Shown one piece after another: positions 17,691-26,779 of a stretch of 64,000 nt of DNA. A program made the translations under genes and the position numbers. The notes beneath the pieces were generated by a model. That model had not been told where the DNA came from and searched no databases. It saw nothing but the letters and a program-made list of their open reading frames with translations. The stretch is taken from the NCBI GenBank assembly GCA_027694045.1, contig JAQEWB010000004.1, positions 1 to 64,000 on the forward strand, written 5' to 3'. Source of the stretch: Bacillaceae bacterium OF18-1A (lineage in GTDB: Bacteria > Bacillota > Bacilli > Bacillales > Bacillaceae_G). Numbering within the stretch: the stretch's first letter is position 1; each line of letters opens with the position of its first letter.

Positions 17691-18229
17691 GCTTTTGTTT
17701 CGTGTAAGATTGGAATACTTGTCAACTTGATGGAAGTGGGGCTGGATTCTCTACACATCTTTTATTAAGGATGTTTATTGATACTAAAGATTAGAATCTT
17801 ATTGTACCTAAAAATGTAGATGGAGGAAAAATAATGTAAAAAAACTGTTGTATGTTTAAAAACCTTATGTTACATTTGTGTTACAGAAAGATTACAAACT
17901 GTAACTTTTATTACTGTTTGTTTTCTGTTGTTTTTCTGTGTGTTACAAAAATGGTTTGTATTTCCAATGGGTTACGAACTATGAATTAAAAATGATTTTT
18001 TTATGTGTATAAGAGTGTGTGTAGTAAAGGACTGGATGAGAACTTTATGCACGTTACTAAAATTCCTTTCTGTCTTAAATGAAGAAGACTACCAACTAAT
18101 TAGGAATTTTTAAGTAATGATAGTAAATGCAGTGTACTTCCTTACATATTTTACTTTCAGTCTAATTGCTACACAGACTTTCATACATATAAAGCTATTG
18201 TTTTAGGAGATATATAGGGGGAGAAAAGA
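17691..18229. other. long intergenic region before the repeat lipoprotein
   Basis: About 540 bases without a credible gene. Three TGTTACA copies occur at 17868, 17879 and 17941, with further GTAAC and GTTAC variants nearby. The segment just before the next gene probably holds its promoter, but no clear -35/-10 pair stands out. Confidence 0.5.
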
Positions 18230-19201
18230 ATGAAAAAGTTATTAACAGTAATTGGACTTACATTTTTCATGTTAGCTGGATGTAGTAATGGGAATTTTGA
18301 CAAGGCAATGGATGAGGCGAATACTGCGCTAACGAATAAAGAATATAAAACAGCCTTATCATCATTTGAAAAAGCACTAGATGAGAAAAAAGATGATTCA
18401 GATGTAAAAGTGCTTGTAGAACAAACGAAAGCAATGATTGAAGCAGTGAAGCTAAAAAAAGAAGGAAAGGTAGAAGAATCTGTTAAATCATTTGAAAAAG
18501 TAGAAAGCGTGAAGAATGGAAGCACTACGCTTGTAAAGCAAGCAAAGGAAGAACGAACAGCGTTACTAGCTATTTTAGAAACAAAAAAGAAGTATAATGA
18601 GCAATTGGTGAAAGGTGAAGAGTTAATCAATAAGAAAAACTATACAGAAGCAAAAGAGTTATTAAATAAGCTAGTTTCAGAAACGAAAGATTACAAGGAC
18701 CTTGAAGAGTATAATAAAAAAGCTGCAGAGCTAATCACGAAAATTGATGAAGAAGAGAAAAATGCCAAGAATGAAGCAGTAGCGGTGAAAACAGAAAAAA
18801 CGAATGCAGTACCGGCTCAAAAAGTAGCAACAGAGAATAATAAAAAGGTAGAAGCAGACAAAACTCAAAAAGTAACGACAGAAAATAATAAAAAGGTAGA
18901 AGCAGACAAGACTCAAAAAGTAACGACAGAAAATAGTAAAAAAGTAGAGGCAGATACGACTCAAAAAGTAGAGACAGGAAAAATTCAAGATGACTTTACT
19001 TTTGAGAAAGCGAAAGAATATATCAAAAATGAATATAAAGAAGAATATAATTATACGCTAGAAAATACGCAAGTAGAGAATGGCAAGAAATATTATCAAA
19101 TTAGAGTGCGTACGACATATAAAATAGAAGGTGCAGCTGGACCAGGGTTTACTGGCGTATTTAAAGTATTTGAAGATGGTACAATTGTTGAAGTGCACTA
19201 A
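18230..19201 (+). CDS. repeat-containing lipoprotein, unknown function
   Basis: A 323-residue predicted lipoprotein: lipobox LAGC with Cys18. Residues about 22-180 form TPR-like helical repeats (NKEYKTALSSFEKALDEKKD and KKNYTEAKELLNKLVSETKD). A 16-residue unit, KKVEADKTQKVTTENN, is repeated three times at about 200-247. The C-terminal domain (FTFEKAKEYIKNEYKEEYNY to the end) is a small mixed fold of unknown family. A GGGGGAG site precedes the ATG. The low-complexity linker suggests length variation between strains. Anchored outside the membrane; role unknown. Confidence 0.85.
   Translation: MKKLLTVIGLTFFMLAGCSNGNFDKAMDEANTALTNKEYKTALSSFEKALDEKKDDSDVKVLVEQTKAMIEAVKLKKEGKVEESVKSFEKVESVKNGSTTLVKQAKEERTALLAILETKKKYNEQLVKGEELINKKNYTEAKELLNKLVSETKDYKDLEEYNKKAAELITKIDEEEKNAKNEAVAVKTEKTNAVPAQKVATENNKKVEADKTQKVTTENNKKVEADKTQKVTTENSKKVEADTTQKVETGKIQDDFTFEKAKEYIKNEYKEEYNYTLENTQVENGKKYYQIRVRTTYKIEGAAGPGFTGVFKVFEDGTIVEVH
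18828..18972 (+). repeat. 48-bp in-frame tandem repeat inside lipoprotein gene
   Basis: Three consecutive copies of a 48-bp unit encode 16-residue repeats; copies 1 and 2 are nearly identical, copy 3 has several substitutions. Confidence 0.9.
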
Positions 19202-19208
19202 ATGGATG

Positions 19209-19246
19209 AAAAGGTATCCTCAAATACTTTGAGGATACCTTTTTCA
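19209..19246 (+). terminator. lipoprotein gene terminator
   Basis: AAAGGTATCCTCAAA pairs with TTTGAGGATACCTTT, then Ts. A second hairpin, GCATCTAG/CTAGATGC, lies at 19259-19281. Confidence 0.92.
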
Positions 19247-19448
19247 GCATAAAAAAGGCATCTAGCAAAAGTACTAGATGCAAATAAAAACACAAGGGAA
19301 GACGAATTTCTTCCCTTTTCCCGTATGTAATTATATCAAAAAAATGATAAAAAACTAGCTTTATTTTTCATATAATGGATGTATAAAGCTAGGAAAGTAT
19401 AAGATTACACTGTTTTTGTAGTGTTTTGTTGAAAAAGGAGAGATAGAA

Positions 19449-19745
19449 ATGATTAATTTTAAACCAGAAAATTTAAACGAACTATTAAAAGTGACGCTCA
19501 TTAGTGCAAATAAGTCATATGAGGCGATTAAAGGTTATGAATTTACGGGAGAAGCGGTAGTATTCCGTGTAGATTTTGAGCATATTGGTGTTGCTCTTAT
19601 GATTGTAGATATATTAGGGAGATCGGCGGCTAAATTTAATATTTTTCCGTTTGCTCGTCCTCATACAAACGAGATAGAGTATATTGAGTTTCAAGTGTAT
19701 TCGATTAATGAGGGTGGATTTAAAGAAGTAATGGATACGATGTAA
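19449..19745 (+). CDS. conserved-looking soluble protein (98 aa), unknown
   Basis: A 98-residue soluble protein, no signal or membrane segment, mixed alpha/beta composition. AAAAGGAGAG precedes the ATG at good spacing. The hydrophobic core FTGEAVVFRVDFEHIGVALM and FQVYSINEGGFKEVMDTM give no family I recognise. It sits immediately ahead of the second YdbS/YdbT pair but has about 75 bases before it, so operon membership is uncertain. Confidence 0.65.
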   Translation: MINFKPENLNELLKVTLISANKSYEAIKGYEFTGEAVVFRVDFEHIGVALMIVDILGRSAAKFNIFPFARPHTNEIEYIEFQVYSINEGGFKEVMDTM

Positions 19746-19819
19746 AAAACTATAATTTTACAAAAATGTATATAACGCCTAATATATAATTAATACATTC
19801 ATATAATTGGAGTGATGAG

Positions 19820-20296
19820 ATGCAGCCGTTAGAGAGGGAAATTCATTCTAATATGCTGAAAGTGTGGAGAATTCACGCTTTAATTGGGGCGGCAGTTATA
19901 CTAGCTGTCGTAATTGCATATTTCTTTTTTATGATTAATTTTAACTGGTGGGGCTGGTTGTTTGGACTGTTAGTAACAGGCGCTATTACATTTATTCCGC
20001 TTGATTATTTCGTGTTCCCAAATTTACGTCAGCGCTATTATAGTTATAGATTAAATGAAGAAGAGATTGAGATTCAAAAGGGAATGTTCGTTGTGAAGCG
20101 TGTACTTATTCCGATGATTCGTGTGCAGCACGTAACGATTGAGCAAGGGCCGATTATGAGAAAGTATAATTTAGCAGAATTACACATTTCAACAGCAGCA
20201 ACTTCTCATAGTATTCCAGGTTTAACGAAAGAAGAAGCAGAGCAGTTGAAGAGACAAATTGGGGAACTTGCGAAAGTGAGTGATGAGGATGTATAA
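19820..20296 (+). CDS. YdbS-like bacterial PH-domain membrane protein, copy 2
   Basis: A 158-residue paralog of the product of 11798-12274, with the same length and layout: two membrane helices at about 24-65, then a PH domain with YYSYRLNEEEIEIQKGMFVVK and the near-identical IRVQHVTIEQGPIMRKY and LHISTAATSHSIPGLT. It ends in the same VSDEDV sequence and overlaps the next gene identically to copy 1. GGAGTGATGAG precedes the ATG. Confidence 0.85.
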   Translation: MQPLEREIHSNMLKVWRIHALIGAAVILAVVIAYFFFMINFNWWGWLFGLLVTGAITFIPLDYFVFPNLRQRYYSYRLNEEEIEIQKGMFVVKRVLIPMIRVQHVTIEQGPIMRKYNLAELHISTAATSHSIPGLTKEEAEQLKRQIGELAKVSDEDV

Positions 20297-21707
20297 GAGG
20301 CAACATCCGATTACGATCTTATTAGGTATTCGTATTGCAACTTTGTTGCCTTTTATTTTTCTTGTTTTATTTCGTTCAGATGATGAAGTAGAACCTCGGT
20401 ATTTCTTACATTTTGTTCTGTTAGCTATATTATGCATTATGGCTATTTTCTCAGCTGTAAAATGGTATTTCAAAGTGTACTGGGTTGAAAATAATATTTT
20501 ACATATAAAACATGGCGTGTTCGTTAAGAAAGAAAGCTATTTAAATAAGGATCGTGTGCAAAATATTAGTACGTCTTCTAACGTTATTTATCAGTTACTT
20601 GGACTTACGAAATTAAATATAGAAGTAGCGGGTGGCGGCACTGAGCCGGAAGTGATGTTAGCGGGCATTAGAGACAAGGAAACGAAAGAACTTATTGCCT
20701 TATTACATAAAGAAAGAAGCGTTATGACTGAAGAAACGCCAGCGGTAGAAGAAAGTAAGACCGTGTATCAGTTAACAACGAAAGAGGTTTTCATAGCTTC
20801 TGTGACATCTGGTAGATTTGGGTTAGTATTTTCTATGTTAGTTATTCTTTACACTGAGTTTAACGAATTTCTTCCGAAGTGGCTCATCAATAAAGTAGAA
20901 GCGTATGTGATGGATAACGGTTTATATGAATTAATCGTTATGGCTGCGATTTTAATGGCAATTTCGTGGGTTATTTCTATAGCAGGCTATGCGTTAAAAT
21001 ATGCGAACTTTAAAATTGAGCGAAAAGGAAATGAAATTCGTATCGTTCAGGGATTATTTGATAGGAAAGAATTTGTTTTAAAATTGCATCGCATTCAAGC
21101 AATTACTGTGAAAGAAGGAATTCTTCGCCAGCCTTTCGGTTACTGCTCGGTCGAAGTAGAAGTTATTCAAAGTATAGAATCCGTTGGAAATGAAGTGGTG
21201 TTACATCCTTTTATGAAGAAGAGAGATGTCCAGCAGTTACTTACATATTTGCAGTTACCATATGAAATGGAAGAGGAAATCGTCCATTTACCGAAAGCGG
21301 CATTACGTCGTTATATCATTATGGGCTGGATTACAAGTGCGGTGCTCGCTGTGCCAATCGTCGGTGCGAGTCTATATTTTAAACAACATATTGCGTTGTT
21401 CACCCTTATCCCGCTATGCATCGTATTCACAATACTTGCATACGCACGTTACACAAGCAATGGTTATATGATGAGGGGAAATCAGTTAGTAATGGTGTAC
21501 CGAGGCCTTGCGAAATATACAGGAATGATGCGTAGAAGGCACGTTCAATCTGTAGAATATAATCAATCGTATTTTCAAAAGAAAGACGAGTTATGTACAG
21601 CTGCGGCAACAGTAGCGGGACATAAATATAACGTGAAGCATATGCGGAAAGAAGATGCACTTCGTATATATAATTGGTACAAAGAAAAAGGAAACACCGG
21701 TGTGTAA
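20283..21707 (+). CDS. YdbT-like bacterial PH-domain membrane protein, copy 2
   Basis: A 474-residue paralog of the protein at 12261-13697, with three PH-like repeats and paired membrane helices. Matching landmarks: MYKRQHPITILLG at the start, VYWVENNILHIKHGVFVKK, FVLKLHRIQAITVKEGILRQ, and TGMMRRRHVQSVEYNQSYFQ near the C-terminus. The central linker differs most between copies. Start taken at ATG 20283; GTG 20280 and ATG 20289 are alternatives. Probably acts together with its YdbS-like partner in the membrane, possibly against membrane-active peptides as YdbST does in B. subtilis. Confidence 0.85.
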   Translation: MRMYKRQHPITILLGIRIATLLPFIFLVLFRSDDEVEPRYFLHFVLLAILCIMAIFSAVKWYFKVYWVENNILHIKHGVFVKKESYLNKDRVQNISTSSNVIYQLLGLTKLNIEVAGGGTEPEVMLAGIRDKETKELIALLHKERSVMTEETPAVEESKTVYQLTTKEVFIASVTSGRFGLVFSMLVILYTEFNEFLPKWLINKVEAYVMDNGLYELIVMAAILMAISWVISIAGYALKYANFKIERKGNEIRIVQGLFDRKEFVLKLHRIQAITVKEGILRQPFGYCSVEVEVIQSIESVGNEVVLHPFMKKRDVQQLLTYLQLPYEMEEEIVHLPKAALRRYIIMGWITSAVLAVPIVGASLYFKQHIALFTLIPLCIVFTILAYARYTSNGYMMRGNQLVMVYRGLAKYTGMMRRRHVQSVEYNQSYFQKKDELCTAAATVAGHKYNVKHMRKEDALRIYNWYKEKGNTGV

Positions 21708-21724
21708 TGGTGTTTCCTTTTTTG
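21689..21724 (+). terminator. terminator after YdbT-like gene 2
   Basis: AAAGGAAACACC pairs with GGTGTTTCCTTT and is followed by Ts; it overlaps the end of the gene. Confidence 0.9.
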
Positions 21725-21727
21725 TCG

Positions 21728-21827
21728 TTATTTGTCGCTCGGTCGATATTTCTTGTCGAACCGCCGATATATTTCAAAAATCGCTGATATATCCGGAAAA
21801 TCGCCGATATAATTTCACATACCGCAG
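21728..21827. repeat. CGATATA-type interspersed repeat, copy 2
   Basis: GTCGATATT, CGCCGATATATT, TCGCTGATATATCC and TCGCCGATATAATT units in tandem, ending in ATAATTTCACATACC. Lies between convergent genes. Confidence 0.75.
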
Positions 21828-21843
21828 GTCCTGAATGCCGTAT

Positions 21844-22341
21844 TTACACTAACACATCAAAAGTAGTCACAAATGACGGACGTGAGAAAATACTCTTTTG
21901 CTGCTCTGCATGTGGATGAGCCTGAGCTTGCCCTTCTGCTTGTGCAGGACGTTTTTTATGAGCATTTTCGAATGAACGTGATTCTGTCCAGTCTTTAAAG
22001 TTTTGTTCTGTTTCCCACATCGTTAAGATGACATATGTATCGTTACTTAATGGGCGAAGAACGCGGATCGCTTGAAATCCTGGTTCGTTTTCGATTAGGC
22101 CAGCGCGGTTTTTAAAGCGGTTTTCAAATACTGGACGACCTTCGTCTGTTACAGAAATGTTGTTACAAACGATATAGCCAGGTTGTCCTTTAAATTCACC
22201 AACAGCGTCTAATATGTCGTACTTAAGTGAGCCTTCTACAGATTCTTCTGTATTTTCTTTATAAAACATATTTTTTTCATCATTTTTTGCAGTGAAATGT
22301 GATTGTTCTAGAGGTGTTTCGTATGAAATAATAGCCTTCAT
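21844..22341 (-). CDS. hmoB: HmoB, heme-degrading monooxygenase
   Basis: Opens heme and releases iron, in the cytoplasm. The 165-residue protein has an N-terminal extension (1-60) and a C-terminal ABM ferredoxin-like domain (about 65-145): GYIVCNNISVTDEGRPVFENRFKNRAG then VILTMWETEQNFKDWTESRSFENAH. Length and the position next to pbpF match HmoB (YhgC) of B. subtilis. The tail AQAHPHAEQQKS before the last strand is His/Gln-rich. The start is preceded by AAGGGGGC. No Fur box recognised upstream. Confidence 0.85.
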   Translation of the reverse strand: MKAIISYETPLEQSHFTAKNDEKNMFYKENTEESVEGSLKYDILDAVGEFKGQPGYIVCNNISVTDEGRPVFENRFKNRAGLIENEPGFQAIRVLRPLSNDTYVILTMWETEQNFKDWTESRSFENAHKKRPAQAEGQAQAHPHAEQQKSIFSRPSFVTTFDVLV

Positions 22342-22468
22342 TTTAATGCCCCCTTAATAGTTTGTTTCTATTATATCAACTCTTTAAAAAAACTTCGAAG
22401 ATTATATACATAAAGATAATTCTTTTTCAAATAATAAATGTACCATCATTTGGAAAGAAGGACGATGT

Positions 22469-24586
22469 ATGAAGAAAGTAAAGTGGACTTTATTAGGCGG
22501 CGTCGCAACGTTTGTAGTAGCGATTGTACTCTATAAACTTATCGTGTTAGCTGGTGGCTATATGATGGATGAAAAGCAACTCGTTTTCCACTCTTCATCA
22601 CGTATCGTTGACCAGAAAGGGAAAGAAATTACGAAATTATACGTAGAAAATAGAGAACTCGTACCAGTCGAGCAAATTCCAAAGCATGTACAACAGGCGT
22701 TTGTTGCAGTGGAAGATTCTCGTTTTTATGAGCATCAAGGAATAGATTATCCATCTATATTTCGGGCTCTTTATAAAGATACGTTAGCTGGAGAAAAGAT
22801 AGAGGGCGGTAGTACCATTACGCAGCAACTCGCTAAAAACGTCTTTTTAACTCGTGAAAAAACATTTACGCGCAAGTTGAAGGAAGTCGCAATTTCCCTT
22901 CAACTAGAGCAAAAATATACGAAACAACAAATTCTTGAAATGTATATGAATCATATTTATTTCGGACATGGTGCTTACGGAATTCAAGCGGCAGCGAAGT
23001 TATATTTTAATAAAAATGTAGAAGATTTAACTGTAGAAGAAGGTGCAATGCTTGCAGGTCTTCCGAAAGCACCGAATGGATATTCACCGTACTTATCTCC
23101 AGAGAAGAGTAAGAAGCGCCGTGATCTCGTATTGTCACTCATGCATAAACAAGGTTATTTAACAGCGGAAGAAAGCGTTCGTTATCAAGGGAAGACCATT
23201 GCTCTATATAAAAACTTAGATGAGAATGAGCTCGCATATATGCCGTATATTGATATGGTTATAGATGAAGCAGCACGTCTATATGGGTTGTCTCATCAAG
23301 AAGTACTGCGCGGTGGATATACGTTTGTCGTACCGATGGATGAAAAAATTCAAAAGGTCGCGTATAACCAGTTTCAAGATACAAGAAATTTCCCTGGTAA
23401 AGAAGATGGGGCGCAAGGTGCATTTTTATTAATGGATAATCGTACGGGCGGAATTAAAGCGGCGATTGGCGGGAGAAAGTATGTGCCGAGAGGATTTAAT
23501 CGTGTTTTTGCAAAAAGACAGCCGGGTTCTGTTTTAAAACCACTAATCGTTTATGCACCGGCATTAGAAACGAAAAAGTATAATCCGTATTCTTTATTAA
23601 AGAACGAACAAACTTCTTTTGAAGGGTATGAACCTCGAAATTACGATCGTCATTACACGAAAGAAATGACGATGTACGATGCGATTTTAGAGTCAGCAAA
23701 TGTACCGGCAGTTTCTTTATTAAATGAATTAGGAGTGGAAGAAGGAAAGCAATATTTAGAGAAAGGAAATGTTCATATTGCAGACGCTGGTTTGAGCACA
23801 GCACTTGGCGGATTGAAAAATGGTGTTTCACCATTTGACCTTGTGAAAATGTATCGTGCATTTTTAGCAAATGGGGATATTATTGAGCCGCACGTTATTG
23901 ATAAAGTGTTAAATAGACACGGCGCAGTCATTGGAGAATCGCCAAAAGTAGAAACGAAAATATTCTCAAAACAAACGGCATGGTATATGACGAAAATGTT
24001 AGAAGGAGTTGTGAAGGAAGGAACAGCGAAAGCGGGTGTATATAATGGCGCACTTGCTGGAAAAACGGGTACTACTTCAATTCCTAATAATGAAAATGGT
24101 GCAAGAGATATGTGGTTCGTTGGCTATACGCCGAATTTAGTAGGTGCTGTTTGGATTGGTTATGATCGCACGGATAAGGATCATCAGTTGCAAGGAGAGA
24201 GTTCGTCTGCAACGAAATTGTTTAAGAAAATTTTAACGAAGGCAAATGTAGAGCAGAAAGAGAAGTTTCTGAAGCCAGAAGGAGTAGAAACGATAGGTGA
24301 GCCAATTCGATTACATCGAATTGAAGATGTAAAAATGAAACTATCGTTTAGCCCTTTCGGTTTATTTAAAGCAAAATTAAGCTGGACACCACTACCAGAT
24401 GAAAGAATTATGTATCGCATTTATAGAGTAGAAAACGGAATTCATACACATGTAAGTACTGTAACAGGTGCTGGAGAATATGAGGAAAAGTTCGTGAACA
24501 TATTTTCAAAACCGAGCTTTTACGTTGTACCATATAACACGCAAACGAATCGTGAAGGAGAAAAGTCAAAAGTAGCTAAACCATAG
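22469..24586 (+). CDS. pbpF: PbpF, class A penicillin-binding protein
   Basis: Bifunctional peptidoglycan synthase, 705 residues, anchored by one N-terminal membrane helix (about 7-29). The transglycosylase domain (about 60-235) shows EDSRFYEHQGID, GGSTITQQLAKN and the following conserved motifs. The transpeptidase domain (about 300-590) has the active-site SVLK with Ser354, SAN near 410 and KTGTT near 533. A short fibronectin-like tail follows. AGAAGGACG precedes the ATG. In B. subtilis pbpF lies directly before hemEHY, as here, and contributes to spore and vegetative wall synthesis. Confidence 0.94.
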   Translation: MKKVKWTLLGGVATFVVAIVLYKLIVLAGGYMMDEKQLVFHSSSRIVDQKGKEITKLYVENRELVPVEQIPKHVQQAFVAVEDSRFYEHQGIDYPSIFRALYKDTLAGEKIEGGSTITQQLAKNVFLTREKTFTRKLKEVAISLQLEQKYTKQQILEMYMNHIYFGHGAYGIQAAAKLYFNKNVEDLTVEEGAMLAGLPKAPNGYSPYLSPEKSKKRRDLVLSLMHKQGYLTAEESVRYQGKTIALYKNLDENELAYMPYIDMVIDEAARLYGLSHQEVLRGGYTFVVPMDEKIQKVAYNQFQDTRNFPGKEDGAQGAFLLMDNRTGGIKAAIGGRKYVPRGFNRVFAKRQPGSVLKPLIVYAPALETKKYNPYSLLKNEQTSFEGYEPRNYDRHYTKEMTMYDAILESANVPAVSLLNELGVEEGKQYLEKGNVHIADAGLSTALGGLKNGVSPFDLVKMYRAFLANGDIIEPHVIDKVLNRHGAVIGESPKVETKIFSKQTAWYMTKMLEGVVKEGTAKAGVYNGALAGKTGTTSIPNNENGARDMWFVGYTPNLVGAVWIGYDRTDKDHQLQGESSSATKLFKKILTKANVEQKEKFLKPEGVETIGEPIRLHRIEDVKMKLSFSPFGLFKAKLSWTPLPDERIMYRIYRVENGIHTHVSTVTGAGEYEEKFVNIFSKPSFYVVPYNTQTNREGEKSKVAKP

Positions 24587-24763
24587 TTTTTCTCTGTGCT
24601 ATAATAAGAATGTTGTGAAAATAGTAAGCGGTTTTACGAATGTTTGTGTCAATTTGATGAACAACGTACATAATATTATGCATTTTGTTTTTACAAGCTG
24701 TATAGTAAAAAAAGATAAATATCGAACGTATTCGAAGCATTGGTAAGGAAGGGAGCTAGGGTC

Positions 24764-25810
24764 TTGGTAAGAACTATAAATGAGACATTTTTAAAAGCAT
24801 GTAGGGGGGAACGTACAGAGTATGTACCAGCATGGTATATGCGTCAAGCAGGTCGTTCGCAGCCGGAATATAGAAAGATAAAAGAAAAGTATTCTTTATT
24901 TGAAATTACACATAATCCAGAGTTATGTGCTTACGTTACAAAGTTACCGGTTGATCAGTATAACGTAGACGCAGCAATTCTATATAAAGATATTATGTCA
25001 CCACTACCTGCAATTGGTGTGGATGTGGAAATTAAATCAGGTATTGGCCCAGTTATCGATAATCCAATCCGTTCTTTACAAGACGTAGAAAAACTAGGGG
25101 AAATCAATCCAGAAGATGACGTGCCGTACATACTAGATACGATTCGTTTATTAACGACAGAAATGTTAGATGTACCGTTAATCGGTTTTTCAGGAGCTCC
25201 ATTTACACTAGCGAGCTATATGATTGAAGGCGGTCCATCTCGTAACTACCATAATACGAAAGCGTTCATGTACGCTGAACCGAAGGCTTGGTTCGCTTTA
25301 ATGGATAAGCTTGCTGATATGGTTATTACATATTTAAAAGCGCAAATTAATGCAGGAGCAAAAGCAGTTCAAATTTTCGATTCTTGGGTTGGAACAGTAA
25401 ATGTAGCGGATTACCGCGTATTTATTAAACCTGCGATGGAGCGTATTTTCGCAGAAGTTCGCACGATGGGTGTACCGATGATTATGCACGGCGTAGGAGC
25501 TGGACACTTAGTAAATGAATGGCACGACTTACCGCTTGATGTAGTCGGTTTAGACTGGCGTTTACCAATCGAAGAAGCACGTGCACGCGGTGTTCATAAA
25601 GCGGTACAAGGAAACATGGACCCGTCATTCTTATTAGCGCCATGGTCTGTAATTGAAGAACATGTGAAAGCGATTTTAGATCAAGGAATGAAACAGCCAG
25701 GTTATATCTTTAACTTAGGTCACGGTGTATTCCCAGAAGTAAATCCAGATACATTAAAACAATTAACGACATTTATTCATGAATACTCTAAAGAACAGTT
25801 AGCGAAGTAA
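24764..25810 (+). CDS. hemE: HemE, uroporphyrinogen decarboxylase
   Basis: Converts uroporphyrinogen III to coproporphyrinogen III in heme synthesis. The 348-residue product begins at TTG ([15 protein letters not shown]), preceded by GGGAGCT; an upstream ATG in frame lacks a site and would add eight unlike residues. Substrate-binding motifs [16 protein letters not shown] and [17 protein letters not shown] are intact, as is the C-terminal [14 protein letters not shown]. First gene of hemE-hemH-hemY; no terminator separates it from hemH, 14 bases on. Confidence 0.95.
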   Translation: MVRTINETFLKACRGERTEYVPAWYMRQAGRSQPEYRKIKEKYSLFEITHNPELCAYVTKLPVDQYNVDAAILYKDIMSPLPAIGVDVEIKSGIGPVIDNPIRSLQDVEKLGEINPEDDVPYILDTIRLLTTEMLDVPLIGFSGAPFTLASYMIEGGPSRNYHNTKAFMYAEPKAWFALMDKLADMVITYLKAQINAGAKAVQIFDSWVGTVNVADYRVFIKPAMERIFAEVRTMGVPMIMHGVGAGHLVNEWHDLPLDVVGLDWRLPIEEARARGVHKAVQGNMDPSFLLAPWSVIEEHVKAILDQGMKQPGYIFNLGHGVFPEVNPDTLKQLTTFIHEYSKEQLAK

Positions 25811-25824
25811 AGGAGAATAGCGGC

Positions 25825-26760
25825 ATGAAAAAGAAAATTGGTTTGCTTGTAATGGCATACGGAACGCCATATAAAGAAGAAGATATTGAACGTTACTATA
25901 CACATATTCGCAGAGGAAGAAAACCAAGTCCTGAAATGCTGGAAGATTTAACAGAGCGTTACCGTGCAATTGGTGGTATTTCTCCTTTAGCTACTATTAC
26001 ATTAGAGCAAGCTAAGAAGTTAGAGACGCGTTTAAATGAAGTACAAGATGAAGTAGAGTATCATATGTATCTTGGCTTAAAACATATTGAACCGTTTATT
26101 GAAGATGCAGTACAAGCTATGCATAAAGATGGAGTAGAAGATGCAATCGCGCTTGTTCTTGCGCCTCACTATTCTACTTTTAGCGTAAAATCATATGTTG
26201 GACGCGCGCAAGAAGAAGCTGAGAAACTTGGAAACTTAACAATTCATGGCATCGATAGCTGGTATAAAGAACCGAAGTTTATCCAGTACTGGGTTGATGC
26301 CGTGAAAGGTATATATAACGGTATGTCAGAAGCAGAACGTGAAAAAGCAGTATTAATCGTGTCTGCTCACAGCTTACCAGAAAAAATTATTGCAATGGGT
26401 GATCCATATCCAGATCAATTAAACGAAACAGCGGATTATATCGCGCGCGGTGCGGAAGTAGCGAATTATGCGGTTGGTTGGCAAAGTGCTGGAAATACAC
26501 CAGACCCTTGGATTGGTCCAGATGTACAAGATTTAACGAGAGAGTTAAACGAAAAGCATGGCTACACTTCATTTGTATATGCACCAGTTGGATTTGTCGC
26601 AGAACATTTAGAAGTTTTATATGACAACGACTTTGAATGTAAAGTTGTAACGGATGAAATTGGCGCAAAATACTATCGTCCAGAAATGCCAAACGCATCG
26701 GACGCATTTATTGACTCTTTAACAGACGTTGTATTAAAGAAAAAAGAATCTGTACTGTAA
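25825..26760 (+). CDS. hemH: HemH, ferrochelatase (coproporphyrin type)
   Basis: Inserts iron into the porphyrin; in Firmicutes this enzyme acts on coproporphyrin III. The 311-residue protein contains [10 protein letters not shown] with the metal-site His, [16 protein letters not shown], and [15 protein letters not shown] with the conserved Glu. AAAGGAGAAT precedes the ATG. The gene follows hemE by 14 bases and hemY by 19, one transcription unit. B. cereus group strains may carry a second hemH elsewhere. Confidence 0.95.
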   Translation: MKKKIGLLVMAYGTPYKEEDIERYYTHIRRGRKPSPEMLEDLTERYRAIGGISPLATITLEQAKKLETRLNEVQDEVEYHMYLGLKHIEPFIEDAVQAMHKDGVEDAIALVLAPHYSTFSVKSYVGRAQEEAEKLGNLTIHGIDSWYKEPKFIQYWVDAVKGIYNGMSEAEREKAVLIVSAHSLPEKIIAMGDPYPDQLNETADYIARGAEVANYAVGWQSAGNTPDPWIGPDVQDLTRELNEKHGYTSFVYAPVGFVAEHLEVLYDNDFECKVVTDEIGAKYYRPEMPNASDAFIDSLTDVVLKKKESVL

Positions 26761-26779
26761 AAAGAAAGGGGGAGCTTGC

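Noticed and set aside
18731..18988. Phe/Cys-rich minus-strand frame
   Set aside because: Mirror of the Lys-rich coding repeats in the lipoprotein gene.
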